From NCBI RefSeq assembly GCF_003399645.1, contig NZ_NBXD01000030.1:124001-188000 (forward strand): DNA of 64,000 nt, written 5' to 3'. The notes beneath the pieces are model-generated. The model saw only the letters and a list, made by a program, of their open reading frames with translations. It made no database searches and was not told the origin of the DNA. The position numbers were made by a program, and so were the translations under genes. The stretch is from Subtercola boreus (lineage in GTDB: Bacteria > Actinomycetota > Actinomycetes > Actinomycetales > Microbacteriaceae). Shown here piece by piece: positions 1 through 7,139 of this stretch (position 1 is the first letter of the stretch; every line of letters begins with the position of its first letter).

Positions 1-706
1 AGCGATGGGGCAGCGAGAGCAGCTGCATGCCGACCACCCCCTCGGCCTCGAGCGCCTCACCCTCGGCCTGCATGCGGCCCATCGCCAACTCACGGGCGTC
101 GTAGAGCGCCTCGGTGAACTGCGTGATCTCGACGTTTGCACCGATGTTGTTGAGCGACGACATCACGCCCTGGTGGGCGATGTGGTAGACGCAGGTGCCC
201 ATCACGAGGCCGAGCGGCGCGTAGCCCGCCTGGATGAGCGTCCAGAAGTCCTGGCCCGACAGGTCTGAGGTGAACGGCAGCCCCTTGTTGTTGCGCCAGA
301 CGCCGTTCGCGGGCGGCTGTTCGGCCACGACGGCCGTTCCGACCGCCACGAACTCGGCCAGGTCGTTGCCGTATTCCTTGAACTCGATCTCGAGACGCAC
401 GCCGACGATGCCGTCGGCACCGAGGGCATCCGCCTCGGCCTCCATGCGCGTCATCGCGAGCTCGCGGGCGTGGTACATGGCCGCGCTCAGCTTGTCGAGC
501 TCCATGTTCTTGCCCCACCGCCGGGCCTGGATGCCGACGTGGTAGACACTCGAACCGAGCACCAGCCCCACCGGCCTGAACCCCGCCTGCCGCACGAGGA
601 GGAACTCATTGACCGAGAGGTCGGAGGTGAAGAGGTGCTTCTTGCCGTCGGCCAACCGGGCCCTGGCATCGGCGGGAATCGAGACATGTGAGAGCGGATC
701 GCTCAT
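1..706 (-). CDS. YbjQ-like heavy-metal-binding-domain protein, two tandem domains, C-terminus off the window
   Basis: This open frame starts with ATG at 706 and runs off the left edge with no stop, so at least 235 residues are present. It holds two copies of one domain. Each begins with a FTSDLS stretch, then has a hydrophobic GLVLGSSVYHVG / GLVMGTCVYHIA strand, then an ARELAMxRMxAEAxALxAxGxVG segment. The last pattern is typical of the YbjQ/DUF74 family, which forms oligomeric rings of unclear function. The start overlaps the stop of the upstream gene by ATGA, so the two are co-transcribed and probably co-translated. Function beyond the family is unknown. Confidence 0.75.
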   Translation of the reverse strand, partial: MSDPLSHVSIPADARARLADGKKHLFTSDLSVNEFLLVRQAGFRPVGLVLGSSVYHVGIQARRWGKNMELDKLSAAMYHARELAMTRMEAEADALGADGIVGVRLEIEFKEYGNDLAEFVAVGTAVVAEQPPANGVWRNNKGLPFTSDLSGQDFWTLIQAGYAPLGLVMGTCVYHIAHQGVMSSLNNIGANVEITQFTEALYDARELAMGRMQAEGEALEAEGVVGMQLLSLPHR

Positions 707-1632
707 CAGAGCTTCCTTTCGTCGCTGAGCGGGAGGATCGTGAGCACCGAGGGCGGCGCGGTGTTGCGACGGAAGCGCGGGATGGGCACCAGCGTGGTTC
801 CGACGGTCACCGCTTCGGCGTGGAAGTCCTTGCCCTCCTGCCCGCCGCAGGGGGTCTCGAACTCGTGCAGGGTCATGTCGGTGACCACGAGTTCGGCCCC
901 TCCGGTGTGGGTCGCATGAGCCGCCAGTCGAACCCGCGACTCGTGCCTCGCGGACTGGATGAGCTGCGACATCCCGCTCACCTCGCCGTTGACCCAGCTC
1001 GTGCGCTGCTGGCGCAACTGCCAGTCCTCGTGCTTGGTCGAGATGGAGATGCCGAGCACGATCTCCTTCGGCTGGAACCCCGACAGGATGCTCGAGGCGG
1101 TGTCTTCGGCGTTCAGATTCGTGTGCCAGACCTCCCCCGCAACGGTGGGAAACGGCACCTTCAGCGGGTCGATGGAACGCACCGCGGTGCCGAGCGCCGT
1201 GAATTCCCAGGTCGCGCCGGCGAGGTGGGAGCGCCTGATCTGCACCCCGACCACGCCGTGCGCACCGAGCGCGCGGGCTTCGGCGAGCATCCGCTGCAGC
1301 GCCCCGTTCCAGCCCGTCTCGTAGGCCTTCGTGTACGGGGCGAATCCGCTGTACGCGCCACCGCGGCCCGAGGTGATGATGGGCGAGACGGATGCCGCGC
1401 CCAGGAATGCGCCGAGACCGCCGGTCGGTAGACCCCGCCAGCCGCACCCGGTGCCGGCCCAGCCCATGTTCATCACGAGGCATCCGAAGACTTCGCCGAC
1501 GGGCACGAGCCCTGCGCTCTGCACGCTCGCGGCAGCGGGGGCCGAGAGCAGGGAGCCCGCGGTGCGGCTGGCGCGCTGTCGCTCGACCCGCTCGTGCGCC
1601 GCGCGGGGCAGACCACCGACCCAATCGTTCAT
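706..1632 (-). CDS. YbjQ-like heavy-metal-binding-domain protein
   Basis: This roughly 308-residue protein is related to the gene downstream of it. The segment ALQRMLAEARALGAHGVVGV matches the ARELAMxRMxAEAxALGADGIVGV segment there. The N-terminal part (about residues 30-90) is rich in Gly, Ala and Trp and looks like a loop or a membrane-associated stretch. I chose the ATG at 1632. An in-frame TTG at 1644 would add four residues. It forms a two-gene operon with the downstream YbjQ-like gene through a 4-base ATGA overlap. It has no recognised catalytic motif, and its role is unknown. Confidence 0.7.
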   Translation of the reverse strand: MNDWVGGLPRAAHERVERQRASRTAGSLLSAPAAASVQSAGLVPVGEVFGCLVMNMGWAGTGCGWRGLPTGGLGAFLGAASVSPIITSGRGGAYSGFAPYTKAYETGWNGALQRMLAEARALGAHGVVGVQIRRSHLAGATWEFTALGTAVRSIDPLKVPFPTVAGEVWHTNLNAEDTASSILSGFQPKEIVLGISISTKHEDWQLRQQRTSWVNGEVSGMSQLIQSARHESRVRLAAHATHTGGAELVVTDMTLHEFETPCGGQEGKDFHAEAVTVGTTLVPIPRFRRNTAPPSVLTILPLSDERKL

Positions 1633-1689
1633 GCGATCATCCAAGCACGCCCGAGGTGACCGCTGACCCCGGTGTTTCTGAGAGAACGT

Positions 1690-1790
1690 TCAGCTCTCGG
1701 GGCGGGCCACGAGTTCGAGGTCGATTTTCGTCGGGGTCATGCAGCGACAGGACGACCACGCCGAAGTCGGGCAGCGGAGACCTCCCCCGT
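1690..1790 (-). pseudogene. C-terminal remnant of a VOC/glyoxalase-family protein with a frameshift
   Basis: On the minus strand one frame reads PDFGVVVLSLHDPDE and the +1 frame then reads IDLELVARPES followed by a stop. Joined, they give HDPDEIDLELVA, the usual end of a vicinal-oxygen-chelate (glyoxalase/bleomycin-resistance) protein. The join requires removal of one base in a run of four A. No N-terminal part of such a gene is visible upstream. This is therefore either a decayed fragment or a fragment plus a sequencing error. Family assignment rests on this short motif only. Confidence 0.45.
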
Positions 1791-1842
1791 GCTGAGTAAT
1801 CGCGTGACATCGCCACCCTCACAACGGCGGATGCAGAGCGCC

Positions 1843-2256
1843 TCAGAGCGCCTCGACCGCCCCGCCGGGCGACGCTACGTAGACCTCCAACCGCAGGTCG
1901 CGCGCCGCCTGCGCGAGCCACGCGGGGTCGCGGAAGAAGCGGCCCATCGGCTCGCTCACGCAGAGCGCGATGCGGGCTTCGGCGAACAGGGTCGCGCGCA
2001 GCCAGACGAGTTTGAGAGCATCCGCCATCGCCTTGTTGCGCTGCGACGACTTCACCGCGCCCGTCGCCGAGATGCACTGGACCAGCAGGCTCTCAGCGGT
2101 GTCGACGCCGTCGATCTCGACGCGCACCCCCTCGGGCAGGGTGACGAGCCGCTGGGCGAGGGGGGTGCCGAGGTGGGCGGCGAGCGCCGAGAGCAGCGCG
2201 GCAGCAGGGTCGGGGGCGGCGGGCGCTGCGGGGTCGAGATCGAGTGGAACGGTCAT
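1843..2256 (-). CDS. hypothetical protein, 137 aa
   Basis: I do not recognise a family. The protein has a Pro/Ala-rich start (residues 1-20), a central segment DGVDTAESLLVQCISATGAV, then RNKAMADALKLVWLRATLFA and a C-terminal SEPMGRFFRDPAWLAQAARDLRLEV. It looks soluble and globular with mixed alpha/beta content and no signal peptide. The ATG start is backed by a -10-like TAGAGT (2263-2268 on the minus strand) ending six bases upstream, which suggests a leaderless transcript. It faces the same way as the SMR exporter upstream but is separated from it by 45 bp. Confidence 0.7.
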   Translation of the reverse strand: MTVPLDLDPAAPAAPDPAAALLSALAAHLGTPLAQRLVTLPEGVRVEIDGVDTAESLLVQCISATGAVKSSQRNKAMADALKLVWLRATLFAEARIALCVSEPMGRFFRDPAWLAQAARDLRLEVYVASPGGAVEAL

Positions 2257-2262
2257 CCGTCG

Positions 2263-2268
2263 ACTCTA
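2263..2268 (-). promoter_or_regulatory. -10 box of a leaderless promoter (137-aa gene)
   Basis: TAGAGT lies exactly six bases before the ATG at 2256 and no Shine-Dalgarno is present. It sits inside an imperfect inverted repeat, TCGAC-N5-GTCGA. Confidence 0.45.
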
Positions 2269-2301
2269 GGTCGAGCGTGTTTCGCGGCGGTTTCGGGCAT
2301 C

Positions 2302-2643
2302 CTACTCGTGCTTGCCGCCGAGCTCGAGCAACAGCACGCCACCGAACACGAGGGCGATGCCGATCAGCTGCACGACAGTCAGGAACTCCTTGAACACCAG
2401 CCAGCTGATCAGCGTGACGAGCACGACGCCGGCGCCCGCCCAGATCGCATAGGCGATTCCGAGGGGAACTCCGCGTGACAGCGTGAAGCTCAGCATGACG
2501 AACGACAGGATGTAACCCACCACGACGATGATGTAGGCCCACCAGCGGTTTGCGAATGTCGCACCCTCACCCGACGTGAACTTCAGAAATGTCGTCGCGA
2601 CGACCTCGGAGGCGATCGCGAGCGCCAGGAAGATGTACCCCAC
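2302..2643 (-). CDS. SMR-family small multidrug efflux protein (EmrE/QacE type)
   Basis: This 113-residue, four-helix membrane protein is the usual length for the small multidrug resistance family, which exchanges cationic compounds for protons as an antiparallel dimer. The family signature is clear: the membrane glutamate in ALAIASEVVATTFLK (about residue 13) that binds both proton and drug, the PLGIAYAIWAGAGVV segment in helix 3, and a hydrophobic helix 4 ending LLLELGGKHE. The start is GTG, with a TAGGCT -10 box seven bases upstream (2651-2656), so it is probably leaderless. It is divergent from an MFS exporter. The substrate cannot be told. Confidence 0.93.
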   Translation of the reverse strand: MGYIFLALAIASEVVATTFLKFTSGEGATFANRWWAYIIVVVGYILSFVMLSFTLSRGVPLGIAYAIWAGAGVVLVTLISWLVFKEFLTVVQLIGIALVFGGVLLLELGGKHE

Positions 2644-2650
2644 GCGCGCC

Positions 2651-2677
2651 AGCCTAGTGGGGGCGAGTGTTTAGGCT
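2651..2677. promoter_or_regulatory. divergent leaderless promoters of the SMR and MFS exporters
   Basis: The same -10 hexamer TAGGCT occurs on each strand: 2651-2656 (minus, seven bases before the SMR GTG) and 2672-2677 (plus, six bases before the MFS GTG). The two boxes are only 15 bp apart, so the polymerases would compete for this stretch. Confidence 0.5.
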
Positions 2678-2683
2678 GGGGCG

Positions 2684-3943
2684 GTGGTGCGAAACAGATC
2701 CGAGGCGAAGGTCGAGCCGGCGTGGAGCGGGCACGAGAAGGGCAGTCCCGCCTACCGGCGCCTGCTCGCCGCGCTGTTCTTCGCCGGCATCGCCACGTTC
2801 GCCCAGCTCTACTCGCCACAACCGGCCCTGCCTGAGATCGCCGATGATTTCGGCATCGGGGCGGCCTCTGCGGCGCTCGTCGTCTCGGCCTCGACGATCG
2901 GGCTCGCGGTGGGCGTCATCCCGTGGTCGGTGGTCGCGGATCGCATCGGGCGACTGCGCTCCATGTCGGTCGCGGTCATCGCCGCCTCGGTGCTGGGGTT
3001 GCTCGTTCCTTTCGCCCCGACGATCGAGGTGTTGCTGGCCGGGCGCTTTCTCGAGGGAATGATGGTCGGTGGCGTGCCGTCGATCGCCATCGCCTACCTC
3101 AGCGAAGAGGTCATCGCCGCGCACGCTGCCCGGGCCGCGGGAACCTATGTGGCAGGCACGACGATCGGCGGCCTGCTCGGGCGCCTCGTCGCAGGCCCGC
3201 TCGCCGAGCTGGCGGGCTGGCGCACCGGCGTCTTCACGGTGGCGGTGCTGTGCAGCGTTTCGGCGGTGATCTTCATCCGGCTCGCCCCGACACCGCTCGG
3301 CTTCATACCGCGGGCGCTGCGGGCCCCCGGCACCGATCTGCCGCTCGCCCGCCGTCTCGCGGTGAACCTGCGCTCACCACGGCAGCTGGTGCTCTACGCC
3401 CAGGCGTTCCTTCTCATGGGGGCGTTCGTCGCGCTGTACAACTACCTCGGCTTTCGACTCGTCGCCGCCCCGTTCTGGCTGCCGCCCGCAGTCGTCAGCC
3501 TGGTCTTCATCGCCTACCTCGCCGGAACGTGGTCATCATCACAGGCGGGTGTGCTGGCGAGCCGCGTCGGGCGCCGTCCCGTGCTGCTCGTTTCGATCGG
3601 TGTCATGGTCGCAGGCGTCGCCCTGACACTGTCCCCCCTCCTCGTGCCCGTACTCGCAGGCCTGGTGCTGGCCACCGCCGGGTTCTTCGGGGCGCACTCC
3701 GTCGCCTCCGGCTGGACAGCAGCCGACGCTACGCTCGGGCGCGCCCAGGCCTCGTCGCTCTACAACCTCTTCTACTACGGCGGTTCCAGCCTCTTCGGCT
3801 GGCTCGGCGGCCTGTTCTTCGAAACTTCGGGCTGGACGGCGACGGCCATCATGATCGGCGCCCTCGCAGTGGCGGCAGGGTGCCTGGCCGGCGCGGGCCT
3901 CGGCGGTGCCGAGGTGCGCACGACGCCGGGGGGCGACGGATGA
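2684..3943 (+). CDS. MFS transporter, YnfM/Bcr-like drug exporter type
   Basis: This is a 419-residue major facilitator protein with about 12 membrane helices. The loop between helices 2 and 3 carries VVADRIGRLRSMSV, the classical MFS motif A. The N-terminal half resembles exporters of the AraJ/YnfM kind: SPQPALPEIADDF after helix 1 and GRFLEGMMVGGVPSIAIAYL in helix 4. The start is GTG at 2684, six bases after TAGGCT. The stop abuts the stop of the convergent rRNA/tRNA methylase gene with no gap. The substrate is unknown; a drug or metabolite exporter is likely. Confidence 0.9.
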   Translation: MVRNRSEAKVEPAWSGHEKGSPAYRRLLAALFFAGIATFAQLYSPQPALPEIADDFGIGAASAALVVSASTIGLAVGVIPWSVVADRIGRLRSMSVAVIAASVLGLLVPFAPTIEVLLAGRFLEGMMVGGVPSIAIAYLSEEVIAAHAARAAGTYVAGTTIGGLLGRLVAGPLAELAGWRTGVFTVAVLCSVSAVIFIRLAPTPLGFIPRALRAPGTDLPLARRLAVNLRSPRQLVLYAQAFLLMGAFVALYNYLGFRLVAAPFWLPPAVVSLVFIAYLAGTWSSSQAGVLASRVGRRPVLLVSIGVMVAGVALTLSPLLVPVLAGLVLATAGFFGAHSVASGWTAADATLGRAQASSLYNLFYYGGSSLFGWLGGLFFETSGWTATAIMIGALAVAAGCLAGAGLGGAEVRTTPGGDG

Positions 3944-4582
3944 TCAGCCGAAGCTCACGTGCTGCAACACCCAGGCATGCATGGCGACGGCTGCCGCGGC
4001 CGAGGCGTTCATCGACCGGGTCGAGCCGAACTGGCTGATCTCGACGATGGACTCAGCCGACGAAGTCGCCGCGGGTGAGAGCCCCGGCCCCTCCTGCCCG
4101 AAGAGCAGCACGCAGCGCTCGGGGAACGAGAACGTCTCGATGATCACGCTGCCGGGAACGTTGTCGATCGCGATGATCGGCAGGGCATCCCGTGCGGCGA
4201 AGGCCACGAAGTCGGCCACCGTCTCGTGGTGCTGGATGTGCTGGTAACGGTCGGTCACCATGGCACCGCGACGGTTCCACCGCTTGCGACCGATCACATG
4301 AACGGTGTCAGCGCCGAACGCATTCGCGCTGCGCACGATCGACCCGATGTTCATGTCGTGCTGCCAGTTCTCGATCGCGACGTGGAACGGATGCCTGTGC
4401 AGGTCGAGGTCGGCGACGATGGCGGCCATGCTCCAGTAGCGGTACCGGTCGATCACGTTGCGCGAGTCGCCCCGCTCGAGGAGTTCGGGGTCGTAGAAGC
4501 TCTCCGACGGGAGCGTGCCGACCCAGGGACCGACCCCGTTCGTGGTGAGTTCGAGGGAGGGGTTGTCTCGGGCGTCGGGCAT
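3944..4582 (-). CDS. SpoU/TrmH-family RNA 2'-O-methyltransferase
   Basis: This 212-residue enzyme transfers a methyl group from SAM to a ribose 2'-OH of tRNA or rRNA. All three SPOUT motifs are visible: motif 1 MNIGSIVRSANAFGADTV, motif 2 LLFGQEGPGLS, and motif 3 QFGSTRSMNASAAAAVAMH, which form the knotted SAM site. The protein has an N-terminal extension of about 60 residues before the domain and no L30e-like RNA-binding domain, so it is closer to TrmH than to RlmB. The ATG start lies six bases from a TACCGT -10 box. The exact target nucleotide cannot be deduced. Confidence 0.88.
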   Translation of the reverse strand: MPDARDNPSLELTTNGVGPWVGTLPSESFYDPELLERGDSRNVIDRYRYWSMAAIVADLDLHRHPFHVAIENWQHDMNIGSIVRSANAFGADTVHVIGRKRWNRRGAMVTDRYQHIQHHETVADFVAFAARDALPIIAIDNVPGSVIIETFSFPERCVLLFGQEGPGLSPAATSSAESIVEISQFGSTRSMNASAAAAVAMHAWVLQHVSFG

Positions 4583-4588
4583 TCGTCA

Positions 4589-4594
4589 ACGGTA
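4589..4594 (-). promoter_or_regulatory. -10 box of a leaderless promoter (SpoU methylase)
   Basis: TACCGT on the minus strand ends six bases before the ATG at 4582. No Shine-Dalgarno is seen. Confidence 0.45.
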
Positions 4595-4616
4595 GCGGGT
4601 CACCGCGACATCCATT

Positions 4617-4634
4617 TGTTAGATGCATCGAACA
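4617..4634. promoter_or_regulatory. candidate MntR operator over the mntH promoter
   Basis: This is an 18-bp palindrome, TGTTAGATGCATCGAACA, symmetrical except at one base pair. It covers the likely -35 (CGAACA, 4629-4634). A -10 box TAACAT follows at 4652-4657 with a 17-base spacer, and the mntH ATG begins six bases later, so the mRNA is probably leaderless. Size and symmetry fit DtxR/MntR-family operators. The adjacent convergent gene encodes such a regulator, so manganese-dependent repression is the natural reading. Confidence 0.65.
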
Positions 4635-4663
4635 TTTCCTCCGAACTGCGCTAACATTGCCGG

Positions 4664-6019
4664 ATGACAGCGACCAAGACGTCTGCGGGCACAGGTTCGA
4701 CGGCGAACATGCCCGCCGCCCGTGCACCCCGGCTGTTCTTTCTGCTCGGTCCGGCCTTCGTAGCGGCCATCGCCTACGTCGACCCCGGCAATGTCGCTGC
4801 CAACCTGACGGCCGGTGCACGATACGGATACCTCCTGGTGTGGGTGCTGGTCGTGGCGAACGGCATGGCCATGATCATCCAGTACCAGTCGGCGAAGCTC
4901 GGCATCGTCACGGGCCGCAGTCTCCCGGAGCTGCTCGGCGAGCGCATGAGCACACGCAGCCGCCGCGCGTTCTGGGTGCAGGCCGAGCTCGTGGCCGCGG
5001 CCACCGACCTCGCCGAGGTCATCGGCGGTGCGATCGCCCTGCAGCTGCTGTTCGGGCTTCCGCTGCTCGTCGGCGGGGTCATCGTGGGGGTGATCTCGAT
5101 GGGTATCCTCGCGGTGCAGTCGCAGCGTGGGCAGCGGCCGTTCGAAACGGTCATCATCACGCTGCTCGCGATCATCGCCGCGGGGTTCCTGGCCGGTCTG
5201 GTGGTGAGCCCGGTGAGCCTGGGCGGTGTGGCCGAAGGGCTCGTCCCCCGGTTCGACGGTGGCGACACCGTGCTGCTGGCGGCCGGGATGCTCGGGGCCA
5301 CGGTCATGCCGCACGCGATCTACCTGCACTCCTCCCTCGCGCGCGACCGGCACGGGGCGTCGCTCGGGGCACACCGCGGCGCGCTGGGGGCGTCGCTTCC
5401 GTTGGTGGAACGTGAGGGGCTGGTGCGCACCGAGTTCGTGCCGACGCCCGGCCTCACGGCGGGCATCCGGCGCCTGCTGCTCGCGACGCGATGGGACGTC
5501 GTGGTGGCACTTCTGCTGGCCGGTGCGGTGAACATCTCGATGCTGCTGATCGCGGCAGCGAACCTGGGCGGCGTCGACGGAACCGACACCATCGCGGGCG
5601 CCCATACCGCGATCACCGCAGCGCTCGGCCCGGTGATCGGCGTGATCTTCGCGGTCGGGCTCCTGGCGTCAGGTCTCGCGTCGACCTCGGTCGGCTCCTA
5701 CGCCGGCGCGACGATCATGTCGGGGCTTCTGCACGTGCGCATACCGCTGCTCGCGCGGCGGGTGGCGACGCTGATTCCAGCGCTGATCATCCTCGGAATC
5801 GGCGTGAACCCCACCTGGGCCCTCGTGCTGTCGCAGGTCTTCCTGAGCCTCGGCATTCCGTTCGCGCTCATTCCCCTGTTCCGTCTGACGGGCGACCGGA
5901 TGCTCATGGGGCCCTTCGCGGATCGCCTGCCCCTGCGCATCCTCTGCTGGGCCGTCGCGACCCTCATCGTGACTCTCAACGTGGCGCTGATCGTGCTGAC
6001 GATCACCGGAGCCGGCTGA
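4664..6019 (+). CDS. mntH: NRAMP-family Mn2+/H+ symporter MntH
   Basis: This 451-residue, roughly 11-helix transporter imports manganese (and other divalent metals) with protons. The metal-binding residues of the family are present: DPGN in helix 1 (residues 40-43) and MPHAIYLHS in helix 6 (215-223). The start is ATG at 4664 with no Shine-Dalgarno but with TAACAT six bases upstream, which fits a leaderless transcript. A palindrome over the -35 region is the likely MntR site. It converges with mntR, leaving only 9 bp between stops. Length and topology are normal for the family. Confidence 0.95.
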   Translation: MTATKTSAGTGSTANMPAARAPRLFFLLGPAFVAAIAYVDPGNVAANLTAGARYGYLLVWVLVVANGMAMIIQYQSAKLGIVTGRSLPELLGERMSTRSRRAFWVQAELVAAATDLAEVIGGAIALQLLFGLPLLVGGVIVGVISMGILAVQSQRGQRPFETVIITLLAIIAAGFLAGLVVSPVSLGGVAEGLVPRFDGGDTVLLAAGMLGATVMPHAIYLHSSLARDRHGASLGAHRGALGASLPLVEREGLVRTEFVPTPGLTAGIRRLLLATRWDVVVALLLAGAVNISMLLIAAANLGGVDGTDTIAGAHTAITAALGPVIGVIFAVGLLASGLASTSVGSYAGATIMSGLLHVRIPLLARRVATLIPALIILGIGVNPTWALVLSQVFLSLGIPFALIPLFRLTGDRMLMGPFADRLPLRILCWAVATLIVTLNVALIVLTITGAG

Positions 6020-6028
6020 CGCCGAAAG

Positions 6029-6709
6029 TCAGGACGCGGCCGGGCTGACCCACACCGCATCGGAGGCACGCTCGCCCAGCTCGACGGGGTCACCCCGCTC
6101 GCCGAGCCGCACCGCGACGTCACCCGCGAAAGTGCGGTGTTCGTCGACGGTCAGCCGGACATCCAGAACTACACCCTTCTCGGCCACGTACCGCAACAGG
6201 GCCGGGTCGGAGTCGGAGATACGCGAGACGACGAGCGGGAGCCCCGGCAGAGCGTCGCTCAACCGAACGGCGTCCGGGCGGCGAGGGCGGCCATCGGCCG
6301 TGGGGATGGGGTCACCGTGGGGATCTCGCGCGGGGAAGCCGAGTTGGCGGTCGATGCGATCGATGAGGGTGTCGGAGACAGCGTGTTCGAGAACCTCGGC
6401 CTCGTCGTGCACCTCGTCCCAGGAATAGCCGAGCATCTCCACCAGGAAAGTCTCGACCAGACGGTGCCGGCGCACCATGCCGATGGCGACGGAGCGCCCG
6501 GCGTCGGTGAGCTCGATGCTGCCATAGGGCTCGTGCTCGATCATTCCGAGAGCCGCGAGCTTGCGAATGCCATCGGAGACGGTCGCCGTACTCACGCCCG
6601 TGCGCTCGGCGAGCTGTTTCACCGAGACGGGTTCGGGGGCCCATTCGGAGGCGGCCCAGATGACCTTCAGGTAGTCCTGGGCAGCGTTGGTGAGGTTCGG
6701 CGCGGCCAT
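6029..6709 (-). CDS. mntR: DtxR-family manganese-dependent regulator MntR
   Basis: This 226-residue protein has the DtxR layout: an N-terminal winged helix (VSVKQLAERTGVSTATVSDG as the HTH, about residues 28-47), a dimerisation and metal domain (about 70-130), and a C-terminal FeoA/SH3-like domain (about 150-226). The metal ligands are of the Mn type. Position 12 is Asp where DtxR/IdeR has Met10, and position 105 is Glu where DtxR has Cys102, followed by Glu108-His109. The ATG at 6709 was chosen over upstream in-frame starts because it fits family length and follows TACACT by six bases. It likely represses mntH. Confidence 0.88.
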   Translation of the reverse strand: MAAPNLTNAAQDYLKVIWAASEWAPEPVSVKQLAERTGVSTATVSDGIRKLAALGMIEHEPYGSIELTDAGRSVAIGMVRRHRLVETFLVEMLGYSWDEVHDEAEVLEHAVSDTLIDRIDRQLGFPARDPHGDPIPTADGRPRRPDAVRLSDALPGLPLVVSRISDSDPALLRYVAEKGVVLDVRLTVDEHRTFAGDVAVRLGERGDPVELGERASDAVWVSPAAS

Positions 6710-6715
6710 GCCGAC

Positions 6716-6721
6716 AGTGTA
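6716..6721 (-). promoter_or_regulatory. -10 box of a leaderless promoter (mntR)
   Basis: TACACT on the minus strand ends six bases before the mntR ATG (6709). It supports this start over the longer reading frame. Confidence 0.45.
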
Positions 6722-6810
6722 TCGGCGGGGCGATTTCGGGAGCTGGGGTGTGCCGCGCAGGCACAAACCGTCTCGGATCTCAATCCCTGCCCGCCGATCA
6801 TTAGCAGACA

Positions 6811-6816
6811 TAAACT
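6811..6816 (+). promoter_or_regulatory. -10 box of a leaderless promoter (81-aa gene)
   Basis: TAAACT ends six bases before the GTG at 6823. It argues that the short downstream frame is really transcribed and translated. Confidence 0.45.
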
Positions 6817-6822
6817 TTCGTT

Positions 6823-7068
6823 GTGGCTCAGACAATGAAGACAGGCAACAACGGTGCAGCGAACACGCGCATCGTGCATCACAACGGAAACCAGTACCTC
6901 GCGACGGCCGAGATGGCCGAGATCTTTCTCGCCAAGGCCGTCGGCATCACCGAACAGGGCGACACGCAGCTCGTTCCGCTGCTGCACAGTCAAGGCGTCG
7001 ATCTGCTGCTGATCTCGCCCGCGACGGTGTTCGCTGTCGCGATCATCGAAGTGGGGCGCGCGGCCTGA
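6823..7068 (+). CDS. small hypothetical protein, 81 aa
   Basis: I do not recognise a family. The protein has a polar start, a central GNQYLATAEMAEIFLAKAVG segment predicted helical, then TQLVPLLHSQGVDLLLISPATVFAVAI, which looks like alternating strand and helix in a soluble fold. The GTG at 6823 is supported by TAAACT exactly six bases upstream. An ATG at 6835 is the alternative. It is divergent from mntR and precedes the zinc peptidase on the same strand by 71 bp, where that gene has its own -10 box. Confidence 0.6.
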   Translation: MAQTMKTGNNGAANTRIVHHNGNQYLATAEMAEIFLAKAVGITEQGDTQLVPLLHSQGVDLLLISPATVFAVAIIEVGRAA

Positions 7069-7127
7069 CCGCGAATACCGGCTGGCCGGTGCGGGTACAA
7101 GGGCACGCACCGCGACGCGGTACCCAG

Positions 7128-7133
7128 TAGCGT
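7128..7133 (+). promoter_or_regulatory. -10 box of a leaderless promoter (zinc metallopeptidase)
   Basis: TAGCGT ends six bases before the ATG at 7140. No Shine-Dalgarno is present. Confidence 0.45.
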
Positions 7134-7139
7134 CTCAGC

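Noticed and set aside
6710-6835. N-terminal extension of MntR from 6835
   Set aside because: It would overlap the divergent 81-aa gene start and add 42 residues absent from the family. The ATG at 6709 has its own -10 box.
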